Source: an uncultured Chlorobiaceae bacterium (GTDB taxonomy: Bacteria > Bacteroidota > Chlorobiia > Chlorobiales > Chlorobiaceae). Taken from it: a stretch of 34,901 nucleotides of DNA. Every line of letters starts with the position of its first letter. The first letter of the stretch is position 1. Positions 18,699 to 26,316 of this stretch are shown here, in pieces. The notes under the pieces are model-generated. The model was given only the letters and a program-made list of their open reading frames with translations. It made no database searches and was not told where the DNA came from. The position numbers and the translations under genes are program-made. Location: assembly GCA_903838025.1 (NCBI GenBank), contig CAILXB010000031.1:1-34901 (forward strand), given 5' to 3'.

Positions 18699-19691
18699 TT
18701 ACAGCATATTGCGATCACGATACCACTCGTAGGCGTTGCGAATGCTGTGTTCATGCGATTGATACTGCATATTCAACTCACGTGTAGCCTTGGCTGAATC
18801 AAAATAGAGAAAATGAGAGGCTACCCTGAACATTGACATATTGAACAGCTTGGATATCCGGTTTTTGTTTTTATAGAGATCAAGGGCCAGTTTCAGTATT
18901 TTTGCCATCCAGAAAGGAAGGGGGAAATGAACCCTTGGCGCACCGGTAATTTTTGAAATCGTATCAGCAAGCTGCTTGTAAGAGACGTTTTCACCGCCGA
19001 GGATGTAACGCTCCCCCGTCTTCCCTTTTTTCATGGCAGTGATGATGGTGTCGGCAACAATCTCAACATCGACCACGCAGATCCCGCCAAGAGGATAAAA
19101 CGGAAGCTTTCTGTTGTAAATATCCTTGATAATCCGACCTGCATTGAAATTGATGTCTCCTGCGCCAAAAACAAATGCTGGATTGACAATAACACAGTCA
19201 AGCCCTTTTTTAATCGCTTCGGCCACCTCTACTTCTGAAAGGTGTTTGGTTCTGGCATATTCGAGATCAATCTGGTGAAAGTTCCAGATAACAGATTCAT
19301 CAACCGGTTTTTTGTCGAAAGCGATTCCTACTGCAGTTATGGAACTGACATGCACCACTCTTGTAACACCAGCAGCCGCAGAAGCCTGCAAAATATTGCG
19401 GGTACCTTCGACATTAATTCTGTAGAGCAGTGCATTTTTCTTGTCACCCATATAGGTCAGACCTGCTGAGTGATAAACAAAATCAACGCCTTGCAGCGCC
19501 CTGTCCAACGAAGCCCTATCGGTAATATCACCATAGACAAGCTTGACCTTGTGCAAAACATCGGTGAGTGATGTTAAATCCGAATTTTTTCGAACAAGAA
19601 TTGAAACTTCATCATCAGTTAAAGTCAGCTTTTTCACAAGACTCGAACCAATAAAACCAGTTGCCCCGGTTACAAGGATTTTTTTATTCAC
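18699..19691 (-). CDS. NAD(P)-dependent epimerase/dehydratase (extended SDR)
   Basis: A 330-residue extended short-chain dehydrogenase. It begins with the Rossmann motif KKILVTGATGFIGSSLVKKL and continues with VDFVYHSAGLTYMG, a Ser in VVHVSSITAVG and a Y-x3-K catalytic pair in EYARTKHLSE. It looks like the dihydroflavonol-4-reductase / hopanoid-associated sugar epimerase-like group; the substrate cannot be assigned. The start is GTG at 19689-19691, placed directly before the Rossmann strand. A terminator (19739-19769) separates it from the lipoprotein gene upstream, so it probably has its own promoter. Confidence 0.85.
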   Translation of the reverse strand: MNKKILVTGATGFIGSSLVKKLTLTDDEVSILVRKNSDLTSLTDVLHKVKLVYGDITDRASLDRALQGVDFVYHSAGLTYMGDKKNALLYRINVEGTRNILQASAAAGVTRVVHVSSITAVGIAFDKKPVDESVIWNFHQIDLEYARTKHLSEVEVAEAIKKGLDCVIVNPAFVFGAGDINFNAGRIIKDIYNRKLPFYPLGGICVVDVEIVADTIITAMKKGKTGERYILGGENVSYKQLADTISKITGAPRVHFPLPFWMAKILKLALDLYKNKNRISKLFNMSMFRVASHFLYFDSAKATRELNMQYQSHEHSIRNAYEWYRDRNML

Positions 19692-19738
19692 CAGTATTGT
19701 ACTTCAATCAATTAACAATCCTTCATTTTTCCGCTCAC

Positions 19739-19769
19739 AAAAAAAAGCCATCAGTGCCAGACTGACAGC
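19739..19769 (-). terminator. Intrinsic terminator after the BMP lipoprotein gene
   Basis: On the minus strand a 9-bp stem (arms 19769-19761 and 19755-19747, two G-T pairs) with a 5-nt loop is followed directly by eight U (19746-19739). It lies 11 nt beyond the lipoprotein stop. Confidence 0.8.
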
Positions 19770-19780
19770 TCCTGCAACAA

Positions 19781-20824
19781 TTATTGTACAACGGCGGTCT
19801 CATCGACAACAATTTTCCCGGTTACTATTTTTTTTCTGATATCCTCCAGTTGTTGATGATTTTTCATACCGATCAATGATGCGTTTTTTCCGTTGTAGAC
19901 ATAATCAGTATAACGATCTTCAAGACCGAATACCGAAACACCACCGCCCCTGAAACTACCGTCAAGAACGGTTTCTACCGTTTTCAAAAGAGCCTTGTCA
20001 ACAGCCTTGGTCATACTCGACAGCACGTATCCTGGAGCTTCTGGCTCCTGATCGCGATCGGTACAGATAACAAGCGCCTTGCTCTCCCTCGCTGCTTCAA
20101 TAACACCAAGTCCACTGGCTCCGGCTGCCTGATAGATAATGTCTGCCCCCCTGGCATATTGACCAAGCGCAAGTTCGCGGCCCTTGGCGGGATCGGCAAA
20201 TGCACTTCCGGTCATGCCAATATAGCCTGAAATAACCCTGACTGCGGGATTTACGGAGCGAACACCCTCAATAAAGCCACTCTCAAACTTTTTGATGACG
20301 CTTGACTCCATCCCTCCAATAAACCCGACCGTTTTTGTTTTGGTAACCAGTGCAGCAAGGGCTCCTGCCAAAAAAGAGCCTTTTTTCTCTTCAAAAACAA
20401 TTCCCTCAAGATTTTTAGGCATGACAACTTTTGGCTGACGAATATAGTCGATGCAGAGAAATTTTTTATCAGGAAATTCCGCCGCAATAGCGGTAATGCT
20501 TTCACTGAAAAGCATACCGACACCAACAATCAACCCAATATCCGGATCCACGGCCATCTGGCGCAACGCAGCCTCACGGTCTGCACCCTCCCCCTGTGGT
20601 TCAATGTAAAGAAAGTTGATACCGTGCTTTGCCTTGGCAATTTCCAGCCCATTATACGCTGAGTCATTGAATGATTTATCGCCCCGGCCACCAACATCAA
20701 AAACCAGACCAATCTGCAATTTGCCCGCTGGAGAGTGCGCATCAACCCTCTTCTCTCCGTTTTGCGCCGAACAGCCTGTAAGAATAAGTAAAAAAAGCAG
20801 AAACAAAGAAAGCGATGGCTTCAT
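19781..20824 (-). CDS. BMP/Med-family substrate-binding lipoprotein
   Basis: A 347-residue lipoprotein of the basic membrane protein (BMP, PnrA/Med-like) family, which binds purine nucleosides or related ligands for ABC uptake. The N-terminus is a lipoprotein signal ending in LTGC, with Cys18 as the lipidation site. The body follows the family: IGLVFDVGGRGDKSFNDSAYNGL with the conserved Asp-Lys-Ser-Phe-Asn motif, then VGFIGGMESSVIKKFESGFIEGV and DIIYQAAGASGLGVIEAA. No permease or ATPase gene lies nearby, so transport partners are elsewhere or it works as a sensor component. The hybrid kinase gene is 124 nt upstream on the same strand. A terminator follows. Confidence 0.9.
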   Translation of the reverse strand: MKPSLSLFLLFLLILTGCSAQNGEKRVDAHSPAGKLQIGLVFDVGGRGDKSFNDSAYNGLEIAKAKHGINFLYIEPQGEGADREAALRQMAVDPDIGLIVGVGMLFSESITAIAAEFPDKKFLCIDYIRQPKVVMPKNLEGIVFEEKKGSFLAGALAALVTKTKTVGFIGGMESSVIKKFESGFIEGVRSVNPAVRVISGYIGMTGSAFADPAKGRELALGQYARGADIIYQAAGASGLGVIEAARESKALVICTDRDQEPEAPGYVLSSMTKAVDKALLKTVETVLDGSFRGGGVSVFGLEDRYTDYVYNGKNASLIGMKNHQQLEDIRKKIVTGKIVVDETAVVQ

Positions 20825-20881
20825 CGTTTTTTAAAAAAAAGGTTTTCGAACCCGCTAACTTTTTGACGCTGCTAATTTATG

Positions 20882-20904
20882 AAAAACTCGCTTTAATTAA
20901 AAGC
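20882..20904 (-). terminator. Weak hairpin with U-run after the second hybrid kinase
   Basis: Minus-strand GCTTT and AAAGC (20904-20890) form a 5-bp stem with a 5-nt loop, and five U follow (20886-20882) after a short GAG. It lies 45 nt beyond the kinase stop and before the lipoprotein start. The stem is short and AT-rich, so this is only a weak candidate. Confidence 0.3.
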
Positions 20905-20948
20905 TGCAAGCGGGAATGAAAAAAAAATCCGAAAACTGCCCTGTATGA

Positions 20949-23033
20949 TTACGGTGGATTGAGAATTTTCTGAACGGCAACAAGAAGCGATTTGATGGGA
21001 AAGGGCTTCTGGAGATAGTTAACTCCCCGATCAAGCTTCCCTTCATTTTCAACGATGTCTGAGGAGTAACCGGACATAAAGAGAGTTTTAAGGTTTGGTG
21101 ATGTTATCTGGACTCTTTTTGAAAGGTCGCATCCGTTCATCTCAGGCAATACAACATCAGTTACAAGCAGTTGAATTTCCCCCTTATGCTCTTCGGCAAT
21201 CCGTATCGCCTCACTCGGTGAAGTTGCGTCAAGTACCCTATAGCCGCCATTTTCAAGCATGAGCTTGCAGATACTCAGGATATCGGGTTCATCTTCAACA
21301 AGCAGCACCACCACTTTATTCTGACCATCCAACACCGAAAAGTCGCTTTCATTCGGGTCAGCATAACCGACAGAGCGTGGAAACCATAGTGAAAAGGTGG
21401 TTCCCCTGCCAGGCTCGCTCAAGCATTCGATAAATGCGCCATTTTGCTTGAGGATTCCATAAATGGTTGCAAGGCCCATACCAGTCCCGATTCTCTTCTT
21501 TTTTGTTGTGAAAAAAGGTTCGAAAAGATGAGGTAGATCTTTTTTTTCAATCCCGCATCCATTATCTGTTACGGAAAGCGTCACATAATCGCCTGGCACC
21601 TTGCAGCAATGGCCAGTGACACATTCAGCTTTATAGACATGCATCCTGCCGGTTTTAATGGTAATTTTTCCAATACCCTCAATGGCATCCCTTGAATTGA
21701 CACAAAGGTTGCCAAGAATCAAATCTATTTGTGCAGGATCAATCTTGATCGAAGTACTCTGATGATGAGGCAACCATATCAAAGTGATATTTTCGCCGAT
21801 GAGCCGTCTCAAAACAGCAAGCATCCTTTCAACCATGACGTTAAGGTCAAGCACCAATGGCATCACGCACTGCTTGCGGGAAAAAGCAATAAGTTGATTG
21901 CAAAGAATGGACGATTGTTCAGTAGCCCTAAGAATCGCCTTCATATTTTCCAAAAGTGGCCCGTCAATAGACAACTGGTGTATGGCCATTTCAACGTTAC
22001 CGAGAATCACCCCCAGCATATTATTGAAATCGTGAGCGATACCTCCAGCGAGCTGGCCAACCAGTTCCATTTTTTGAGCCTGAACAAGTGACTCTTGTAT
22101 CTTTTTTTCCGACAACTCTGCACGTTTACGCGAAACAATATCCCAAGCAAAATTAACCAAGGCAGTCGCCATCATTGCATCATCCTCGTCATAATCATAA
22201 GACTTGCCTCCAACGCAAAGGAGTGCTGTAACAGCAGTTCCCTGTATCACTGGAAGAACGAGTATCCGCCGAGTGGCTGGATCGATATCCGTCGCACCAT
22301 CGCAATGTAGTGATGCGTTGTACGTATTGTCAATAACCAGCTCTCTTTTTTGTAGTACATCAGCCAACAACTTATCTTCATTCGGTGTGGTGTTGGATGG
22401 TCCTGCATCCAACATTTGTGTACCGGTTGAGAAGACGCGCTTTGAAAAGGTCGTCTGATCGTCGGCAACAATATGGAAAAAACCAATGGAGCTTTCCGTG
22501 ATGCGTTCAACCTCATCAATTGTGGCCCTCAACAACACCTCCAGAGAAGCGTTCTCTCCCATCTCATGAAGGCAAAGACGAAACGCCGACAAGGCTTCAA
22601 AGCGCTTGCGCTCGGTGATATCAATACTAACAGCAACAACGAAGGGCTCCTCATCAACGACTATCTTCCTGCCCGTTATCATGCGCCACTGAAATTTCGG
22701 ACCGCCCCTCAGCAAGACTCTCGCTTCACCAGTCTCTTCAATGCCGAGGTTCAGTACGTTCAGCATTTTTTCCAATGCAAACGCTCGGTCATCGGGATGA
22801 ATGACCTCCAACGCATTGGTCGAAAACATCTCTCTCTCATCTTTTCCGAGAACTTGCTCGCGATAATAGCTGTTCCACCAGACCAGTTGCCCATTGACAT
22901 CATTGATAGAAAAAGAGCCTGGGAGACTCTCGACCATCACTTTGGTAAAAACTCGCTCGCGCTTTGCAATTCCCTCTCTTTCAGCAGAAAACGCATCCAC
23001 ATTCTGATCACTATCGTCCACTTTCGTTGTCAT
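20949..23033 (-). CDS. Hybrid histidine kinase (PAS-GAF-HisKA-HATPase-REC), intact paralogue
   Basis: A 694-residue cytoplasmic-looking hybrid kinase with the same architecture as the gene at 795-2861: PAS/PAC about 25-140, GAF about 160-300, HisKA about 320-385, HATPase about 430-555, receiver about 575-694. Here the H-box is GGIAHDFNNML with His334 (codon 22032-22034). N-box NLCVNSRDAI, G1 box around VTDNGCGIEK, and receiver D626 and K676 are present. It should autophosphorylate and pass phosphate to its own receiver. No separate regulator or output-domain gene is adjacent. The BMP lipoprotein gene is immediately downstream and could belong to the same response, which is inference only. The signal is unknown. 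Confidence 0.94.
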   Translation of the reverse strand: MTTKVDDSDQNVDAFSAEREGIAKRERVFTKVMVESLPGSFSINDVNGQLVWWNSYYREQVLGKDEREMFSTNALEVIHPDDRAFALEKMLNVLNLGIEETGEARVLLRGGPKFQWRMITGRKIVVDEEPFVVAVSIDITERKRFEALSAFRLCLHEMGENASLEVLLRATIDEVERITESSIGFFHIVADDQTTFSKRVFSTGTQMLDAGPSNTTPNEDKLLADVLQKRELVIDNTYNASLHCDGATDIDPATRRILVLPVIQGTAVTALLCVGGKSYDYDEDDAMMATALVNFAWDIVSRKRAELSEKKIQESLVQAQKMELVGQLAGGIAHDFNNMLGVILGNVEMAIHQLSIDGPLLENMKAILRATEQSSILCNQLIAFSRKQCVMPLVLDLNVMVERMLAVLRRLIGENITLIWLPHHQSTSIKIDPAQIDLILGNLCVNSRDAIEGIGKITIKTGRMHVYKAECVTGHCCKVPGDYVTLSVTDNGCGIEKKDLPHLFEPFFTTKKKRIGTGMGLATIYGILKQNGAFIECLSEPGRGTTFSLWFPRSVGYADPNESDFSVLDGQNKVVVLLVEDEPDILSICKLMLENGGYRVLDATSPSEAIRIAEEHKGEIQLLVTDVVLPEMNGCDLSKRVQITSPNLKTLFMSGYSSDIVENEGKLDRGVNYLQKPFPIKSLLVAVQKILNPP

Positions 23034-23309
23034 TTTCTGTTAGTGATACGCTGCGTTTACAAAACAAAAACAATAAAAACACTTCCACAAAAAAACACTT
23101 TAATAACAATAAATATAATAAAATAACGCCATAGAATCTTTTTTTTCTTAAAATACCATTAATCAATAACAACGGATATTTCCGCGTAGAAGCAAACCTG
23201 CGGCAAGCTTTTAAAAATTGATTATTATCAATCGATGCAGGCAATCAAAATGTCGGTTATCCACACGACATCAGTTGCATTACGGGATCCTAACCCTCCA
23301 ATCCGCTCT

Positions 23310-23900
23310 ATGAAACGTTTTTTTAAACTTACCCTGATAGCTTTTCTTTCGGCAAGCGCCGCTGCAGCTCTCTTTTTTTTAAGCCTTGGCATACTTGTTT
23401 CACAACATGCTGCCAATCCGGAAAAAAGTGATGTTATTGTGGTGCTGGGAGGTGATAATGGACTCCGGGTACGCAAAGGGGCTGAACTCTACAATGCCGG
23501 GTATGCTGCAAACATTGTTCTGACAGGCATTGACGAGCGATTTTACCATCCCGGCCACCCTAATTGGCGCGAAAGGCGCATGAGAGCGCTCGGAGTCCCG
23601 AAAAAAGCAATTATCATCGATGCAAAATCAAAAACAACCTGGGATGAAGCAATAAACACGTCGATAACGATGGAGAGAAATGGATGGAAAAGTGCAATTG
23701 TTGTCAGCGACCCCCCACACCTGCTCCGGCTGCATCAAACATGGAGCCGGGCATTTGAAGGATCTCCCAGAAAATTTATTCTGGTTTCTACAAACCCTTC
23801 GTGGTGGCACAGAATGCTCTGGTGGAAAGAGCGGGAAAGTTACCAGTTTGTGATCAGCGAGATCAAAAAAAATATCTTTTACGTAGCAGTGCACTACTGA
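23310..23900 (+). CDS. YdcF/DUF218-family protein with N-terminal membrane anchor
   Basis: DUF218 (YdcF/SanA/ElyC-like) protein of 196 residues from the ATG at 23310. A hydrophobic segment at about residues 5-30 acts as a signal anchor. The DUF218 core starts at SDVIVVLGGDNGLRVRKGAELY, then NIVLTGIDERF, SKTTWDEAINT and AIVVSDPPHLLRL, with the conserved Ser/Asp and His features of the family. The open frame begins at 23235, but the additional 25 residues look non-family and neither start has a ribosome site. Family members are linked to envelope maintenance, with unclear chemistry. It is divergent from the second hybrid kinase and ends 6 nt from the convergent small gene at 23907-24065. Confidence 0.85.
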   Translation: MKRFFKLTLIAFLSASAAAALFFLSLGILVSQHAANPEKSDVIVVLGGDNGLRVRKGAELYNAGYAANIVLTGIDERFYHPGHPNWRERRMRALGVPKKAIIIDAKSKTTWDEAINTSITMERNGWKSAIVVSDPPHLLRLHQTWSRAFEGSPRKFILVSTNPSWWHRMLWWKERESYQFVISEIKKNIFYVAVHY

Positions 23901-23906
23901 AAAAAA

Positions 23907-24065
23907 TCAGGAGTGGCCACCGACAACAATTCGCATAATTTTAACATTTAAAACAATGAATCGAACAAGTTGCCACAACAGGTTCTTCCGCCAGTACAGT
24001 GTCCCCTTCGAGGGTACCGGTGGATAAGCCTCATCATAATATGCCTTGACTTTATTCGTGCCCAT
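23907..24065 (-). CDS. Small 52-residue protein downstream of the SQR-family gene
   Basis: A complete ATG-to-TGA frame of 52 codons, 38 nt downstream of the SQR-family gene on the same strand. It reads MGTNKVKAYYDEAYPPVPSK, then a segment rich in Trp, aromatic and basic residues (TLYWRKNLLWQLVRFIVLNV), ending KIMRIVVGGHS. I do not recognise the family. The N-terminal half is polar with a YPPVP stretch. The second half could form an amphipathic or membrane-peripheral helix. Support for a real gene: it fills the gap between two genes exactly, its composition is protein-like, it has an ATG start, and it ends 6 nt from the convergent gene. No conservation test was possible, and no Shine-Dalgarno is visible. 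Confidence 0.65.
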   Translation of the reverse strand: MGTNKVKAYYDEAYPPVPSKGTLYWRKNLLWQLVRFIVLNVKIMRIVVGGHS

Positions 24066-24103
24066 AGGGTTTCAAATTTACAGGTTGGTTGCAGAGTACC
24101 CGG

Positions 24104-25558
24104 TTATTCAGGAATCAACCACCAGAATGGGTAGCCTTTTGCTTTATGGAAGAAGAGATAGTGCAGAATGACCTTCAGCCAATGTCCTGCAAGACCAGCC
24201 TCTCCAAGAGAATAGTTCATATCGCGCCCCCATTCAGGATACTTGTTCCAGTCGGGGACAACCGGAAAAAGGGTCATTGATGCACCCAGACCATCAAACG
24301 AACCAAATCCGGCGGAGACGACACATGCAGCCCCCATCCTGCTCATTGAAGCTTTGTGACGATGCTCCTCTGCGCCCTGAATTTTCTCAGCAATATTGAG
24401 CGCTACAATTTTACCCATTACACCTGCCGGCATACCGGTACGTGGTGCTGTAGGAAAAATTTGACGTCCACTCGGGCTCGACATGGGTTTTGAAATCGGA
24501 TGCGGAGGAGCAAAGGCAATTCCAGGAGCATAGATATTTTTGAACATAGGGTTCTGGTAAATTGACGGCCAGTCGTCCGCCTCCCATTCTTCAAAAGGTT
24601 TGGCAGTATAATCTGCATCAACTTTCATAAACTTGTTCGGAGCAAACATCTTGTCTGTAATGTCAGCTCCTGATTTGTCATAAGCGGTAAGTCCAACGCC
24701 TGAGAATGAGGGGATAAGCATGGCAAAATCAAACTCCTGTGTCAAATTATCGCCATCGAGAGTCTCGTAATGCGCCTTTCCAGGTTCAACGCTATGAACA
24801 CCGGCACGTCTTATCCAGTTAATACCGTACTCAGCCATAATGGACTCTGTAAAGACCTTTGTCGGAGTGTAGTATCCTCCCCTGTTGATAAAAGCGCCAC
24901 CCATACCAAAATCACCAAGCTCATACTCATTGGAGAGCCAGGTAATCTGCGCTTTGTCACTGAGGCCAAGCTTTGAAATTTCATAAGCCACATTAAGGAT
25001 GTATTCAAATGCCGCACCCTGACAGGTTGCCATTGCATGACCAGTGCCAATCAAAATCCGCTGCTTTTGACCCGCCTTCATCTTTTTAATGTTGTCCTGA
25101 AGATGTTCCCAGGCATGTGCTGCGTGGTTATAGGTACAGACCGAGAAGCTGTTTTTATCGGGACCAAGGCCCTCTGTAGCATCAAAATTAAGCTTTGGAC
25201 CTGTCGCATTGACCAGAAAATCATAGTCAACCCTCTCTGTCTGCCCACTGCGCAAGCCATCGGTATACTCAATCGTCACATACCCCTTGGCACTTTCACC
25301 ATCGCCTTCAGGATGAATTTCAACAGCTTTCGCCTGTTTAAGGATAATGCCCCAACGGTCATACACTTTTTTAAGTTCAAACCGAACATCATCAATCGTC
25401 ATTCGGCCAACACCAACCCAGATGTTTGAAGGAATCCACTGATAGTAGGCGTTTGGAGTAACCACTACCACCTCATGATGCTTACCGAGTTTTTTTTTGA
25501 GAAATGAAGCCGCAGTATGTCCGGAAATTCCAGCTCCTAAAACAACAACTTTTGCCAT
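24104..25558 (-). CDS. Sulfide:quinone oxidoreductase-family flavoprotein
   Basis: A 484-residue FAD-dependent disulfide oxidoreductase-fold protein of the SQR type, which oxidises sulfide and passes electrons to the membrane quinone pool. The FAD motif GAGISG is at residues 8-13. Three Cys sit where SQRs carry their redox/sulfur-handling cysteines: C141 (SVCTYNHA), C179 (ATCQGAAFEYI) and C412 (GAACVVSAG). A second nucleotide-binding region with IGTGHAMA is around 170-177. The aromatic C-terminus (LHYLFFHKAKGYPFWWLIPE) fits membrane attachment. No signal peptide. The subtype among SQR classes I-VI is not assigned, and a flavocytochrome-like or NDH-2-like role cannot be fully excluded. It is followed by the 52-residue gene. 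Confidence 0.87.
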   Translation of the reverse strand: MAKVVVLGAGISGHTAASFLKKKLGKHHEVVVVTPNAYYQWIPSNIWVGVGRMTIDDVRFELKKVYDRWGIILKQAKAVEIHPEGDGESAKGYVTIEYTDGLRSGQTERVDYDFLVNATGPKLNFDATEGLGPDKNSFSVCTYNHAAHAWEHLQDNIKKMKAGQKQRILIGTGHAMATCQGAAFEYILNVAYEISKLGLSDKAQITWLSNEYELGDFGMGGAFINRGGYYTPTKVFTESIMAEYGINWIRRAGVHSVEPGKAHYETLDGDNLTQEFDFAMLIPSFSGVGLTAYDKSGADITDKMFAPNKFMKVDADYTAKPFEEWEADDWPSIYQNPMFKNIYAPGIAFAPPHPISKPMSSPSGRQIFPTAPRTGMPAGVMGKIVALNIAEKIQGAEEHRHKASMSRMGAACVVSAGFGSFDGLGASMTLFPVVPDWNKYPEWGRDMNYSLGEAGLAGHWLKVILHYLFFHKAKGYPFWWLIPE

Positions 25559-25720
25559 AGATTTCCCATTTTTTCAATGAAATCCAAGAATTAAATTATC
25601 ATACATCGTTATATAGTTATTTAAAAATCAACGACCAAAAGGGAAATTTTTTTAAAAATAAAAGAGAGATGCCTCAGATTAAACAATGGACAGAATAAAG
25701 TACGTGAAATCAATAAAAAA

Positions 25721-25770
25721 ATGGTAACCTGCAATACATGAGTACGGAAATTGCAAATTAAGGTCACCAT
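25721..25770. promoter_or_regulatory. Imperfect inverted repeat upstream of the HigA-like gene, candidate operator
   Basis: ATGGTAACCT..GCAAT (25721-25735) is mirrored by ATTGCAAATTAAGGTCACCAT (25750-25770, read on the other strand as ATGGTGACCTTAATTTGCAAT). The outer GGT-ACC halves and inner GCAAT halves pair, with a 6-nt asymmetry between the arms. It ends 14 nt before the start codon. HigA proteins autoregulate by binding such repeats, so this is a reasonable operator candidate. Confidence 0.45.
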
Positions 25771-25784
25771 GAGGAAATTCATCA

Positions 25785-26093
25785 ATGCTTGTCAAAAAAA
25801 TGTTGCCGCTTCATCCAGGAACGGTTCTGCTTGAAGAGTATCTCACCCCCATGAACCTCAGCGAAAACAGAGTGGCAGAGGATATGTGTATCCCTGTCTG
25901 GCGCATCAACGATATTATTGCGGGTAAACGGTGCATCACAGCCGAAACCGCCCTTCGCCTTGCCCGCTATTTCGGTACCCCTGCGCAGTTTTGGTTCGGT
26001 CTGCAGATGGATTACGATCTTAAAGTGGCCCTGAACAGTGACGGTGCAAGGATTGAGCGTGAAATCAAGGCTTACGACGAGTCGAGATTATAA
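25785..26093 (+). CDS. higA: HigA-type antitoxin / XRE-family regulator (orphan)
   Basis: A 102-residue helix-turn-helix protein of the HigA/VapI group. The characteristic opening LHPGTVLLEEYLTPMNLSEN is followed by the HTH (AEDMCIPVWRINDIIAGKR) and the family block ITAETALRLARYFGTPAQFWFGLQMDYDL. HigA neutralises the ribosome-dependent mRNA endonuclease HigB and represses its own operon. A GAGGAA ribosome site lies about 10 nt before the ATG. In higBA loci higB normally lies directly upstream, but the preceding 226 nt hold no HigB-like frame and the next gene downstream is tRNA-Cys. It is therefore orphan in this window and may act only as a regulator. Confidence 0.88.
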   Translation: MLVKKMLPLHPGTVLLEEYLTPMNLSENRVAEDMCIPVWRINDIIAGKRCITAETALRLARYFGTPAQFWFGLQMDYDLKVALNSDGARIEREIKAYDESRL

Positions 26094-26177
26094 ACATTAT
26101 TTATTAGAATAAGCGATAAATAAGGCGCATGGAATTTGTAAAGAATAACTTTTTTCTTACCTTGACACTCTCGAAAC

Positions 26178-26251
26178 GGCGAAGTGGCCGAGTGGTTAGG
26201 CAGAGGTCTGCAAAACCTTCTACAGCGGTTCGAGTCCGCTCTTCGCCTCCA
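26178..26251 (+). tRNA. tRNA-Cys (anticodon GCA)
   Basis: A 74-nt cloverleaf folded by eye. Acceptor stem GGCGAAG/CTTCGCC, discriminator U, encoded CCA end. D-arm GCC/GGC with a GTGGTTA loop. Anticodon arm GAGGT/ACCTT with loop CTGCAAA, giving anticodon GCA. T-arm AGCGG/CCGCT with TTCGAGT. A terminator follows 5 nt after the CCA. Confidence 0.97.
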
Positions 26252-26256
26252 GCAAC

Positions 26257-26287
26257 AAAAAAAGCCTGCATCGTGCAGGCTTTTTTT
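26257..26287. terminator. Bidirectional intrinsic terminator between tRNA-Cys and the sugar cluster
   Basis: Perfect 14-bp stem (26257-26270 with 26274-26287) and a 3-nt TCG loop. Seven A lead in and seven T trail, so it serves the plus-strand tRNA and the minus-strand aminotransferase gene that ends at 26317. Confidence 0.93.
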
Positions 26288-26316
26288 GTATAACGTTCAC
26301 ACAACACTCTTCCCTG

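Noticed and set aside
22473-23126. 217-codon plus-strand frame antisense to the second hybrid kinase
   Set aside because: The opposite strand encodes conserved PAS and GAF segments there; the frame itself has no recognisable domain.
25559-25784. Possible higB toxin gene upstream of the HigA-like gene
   Set aside because: I scanned the gap and found only AT-rich sequence with no frame resembling HigB.
26104-26307. 67-codon minus-strand frame across the tRNA region
   Set aside because: It runs antisense through tRNA-Cys and its terminator, so it is a by-product of those sequences.
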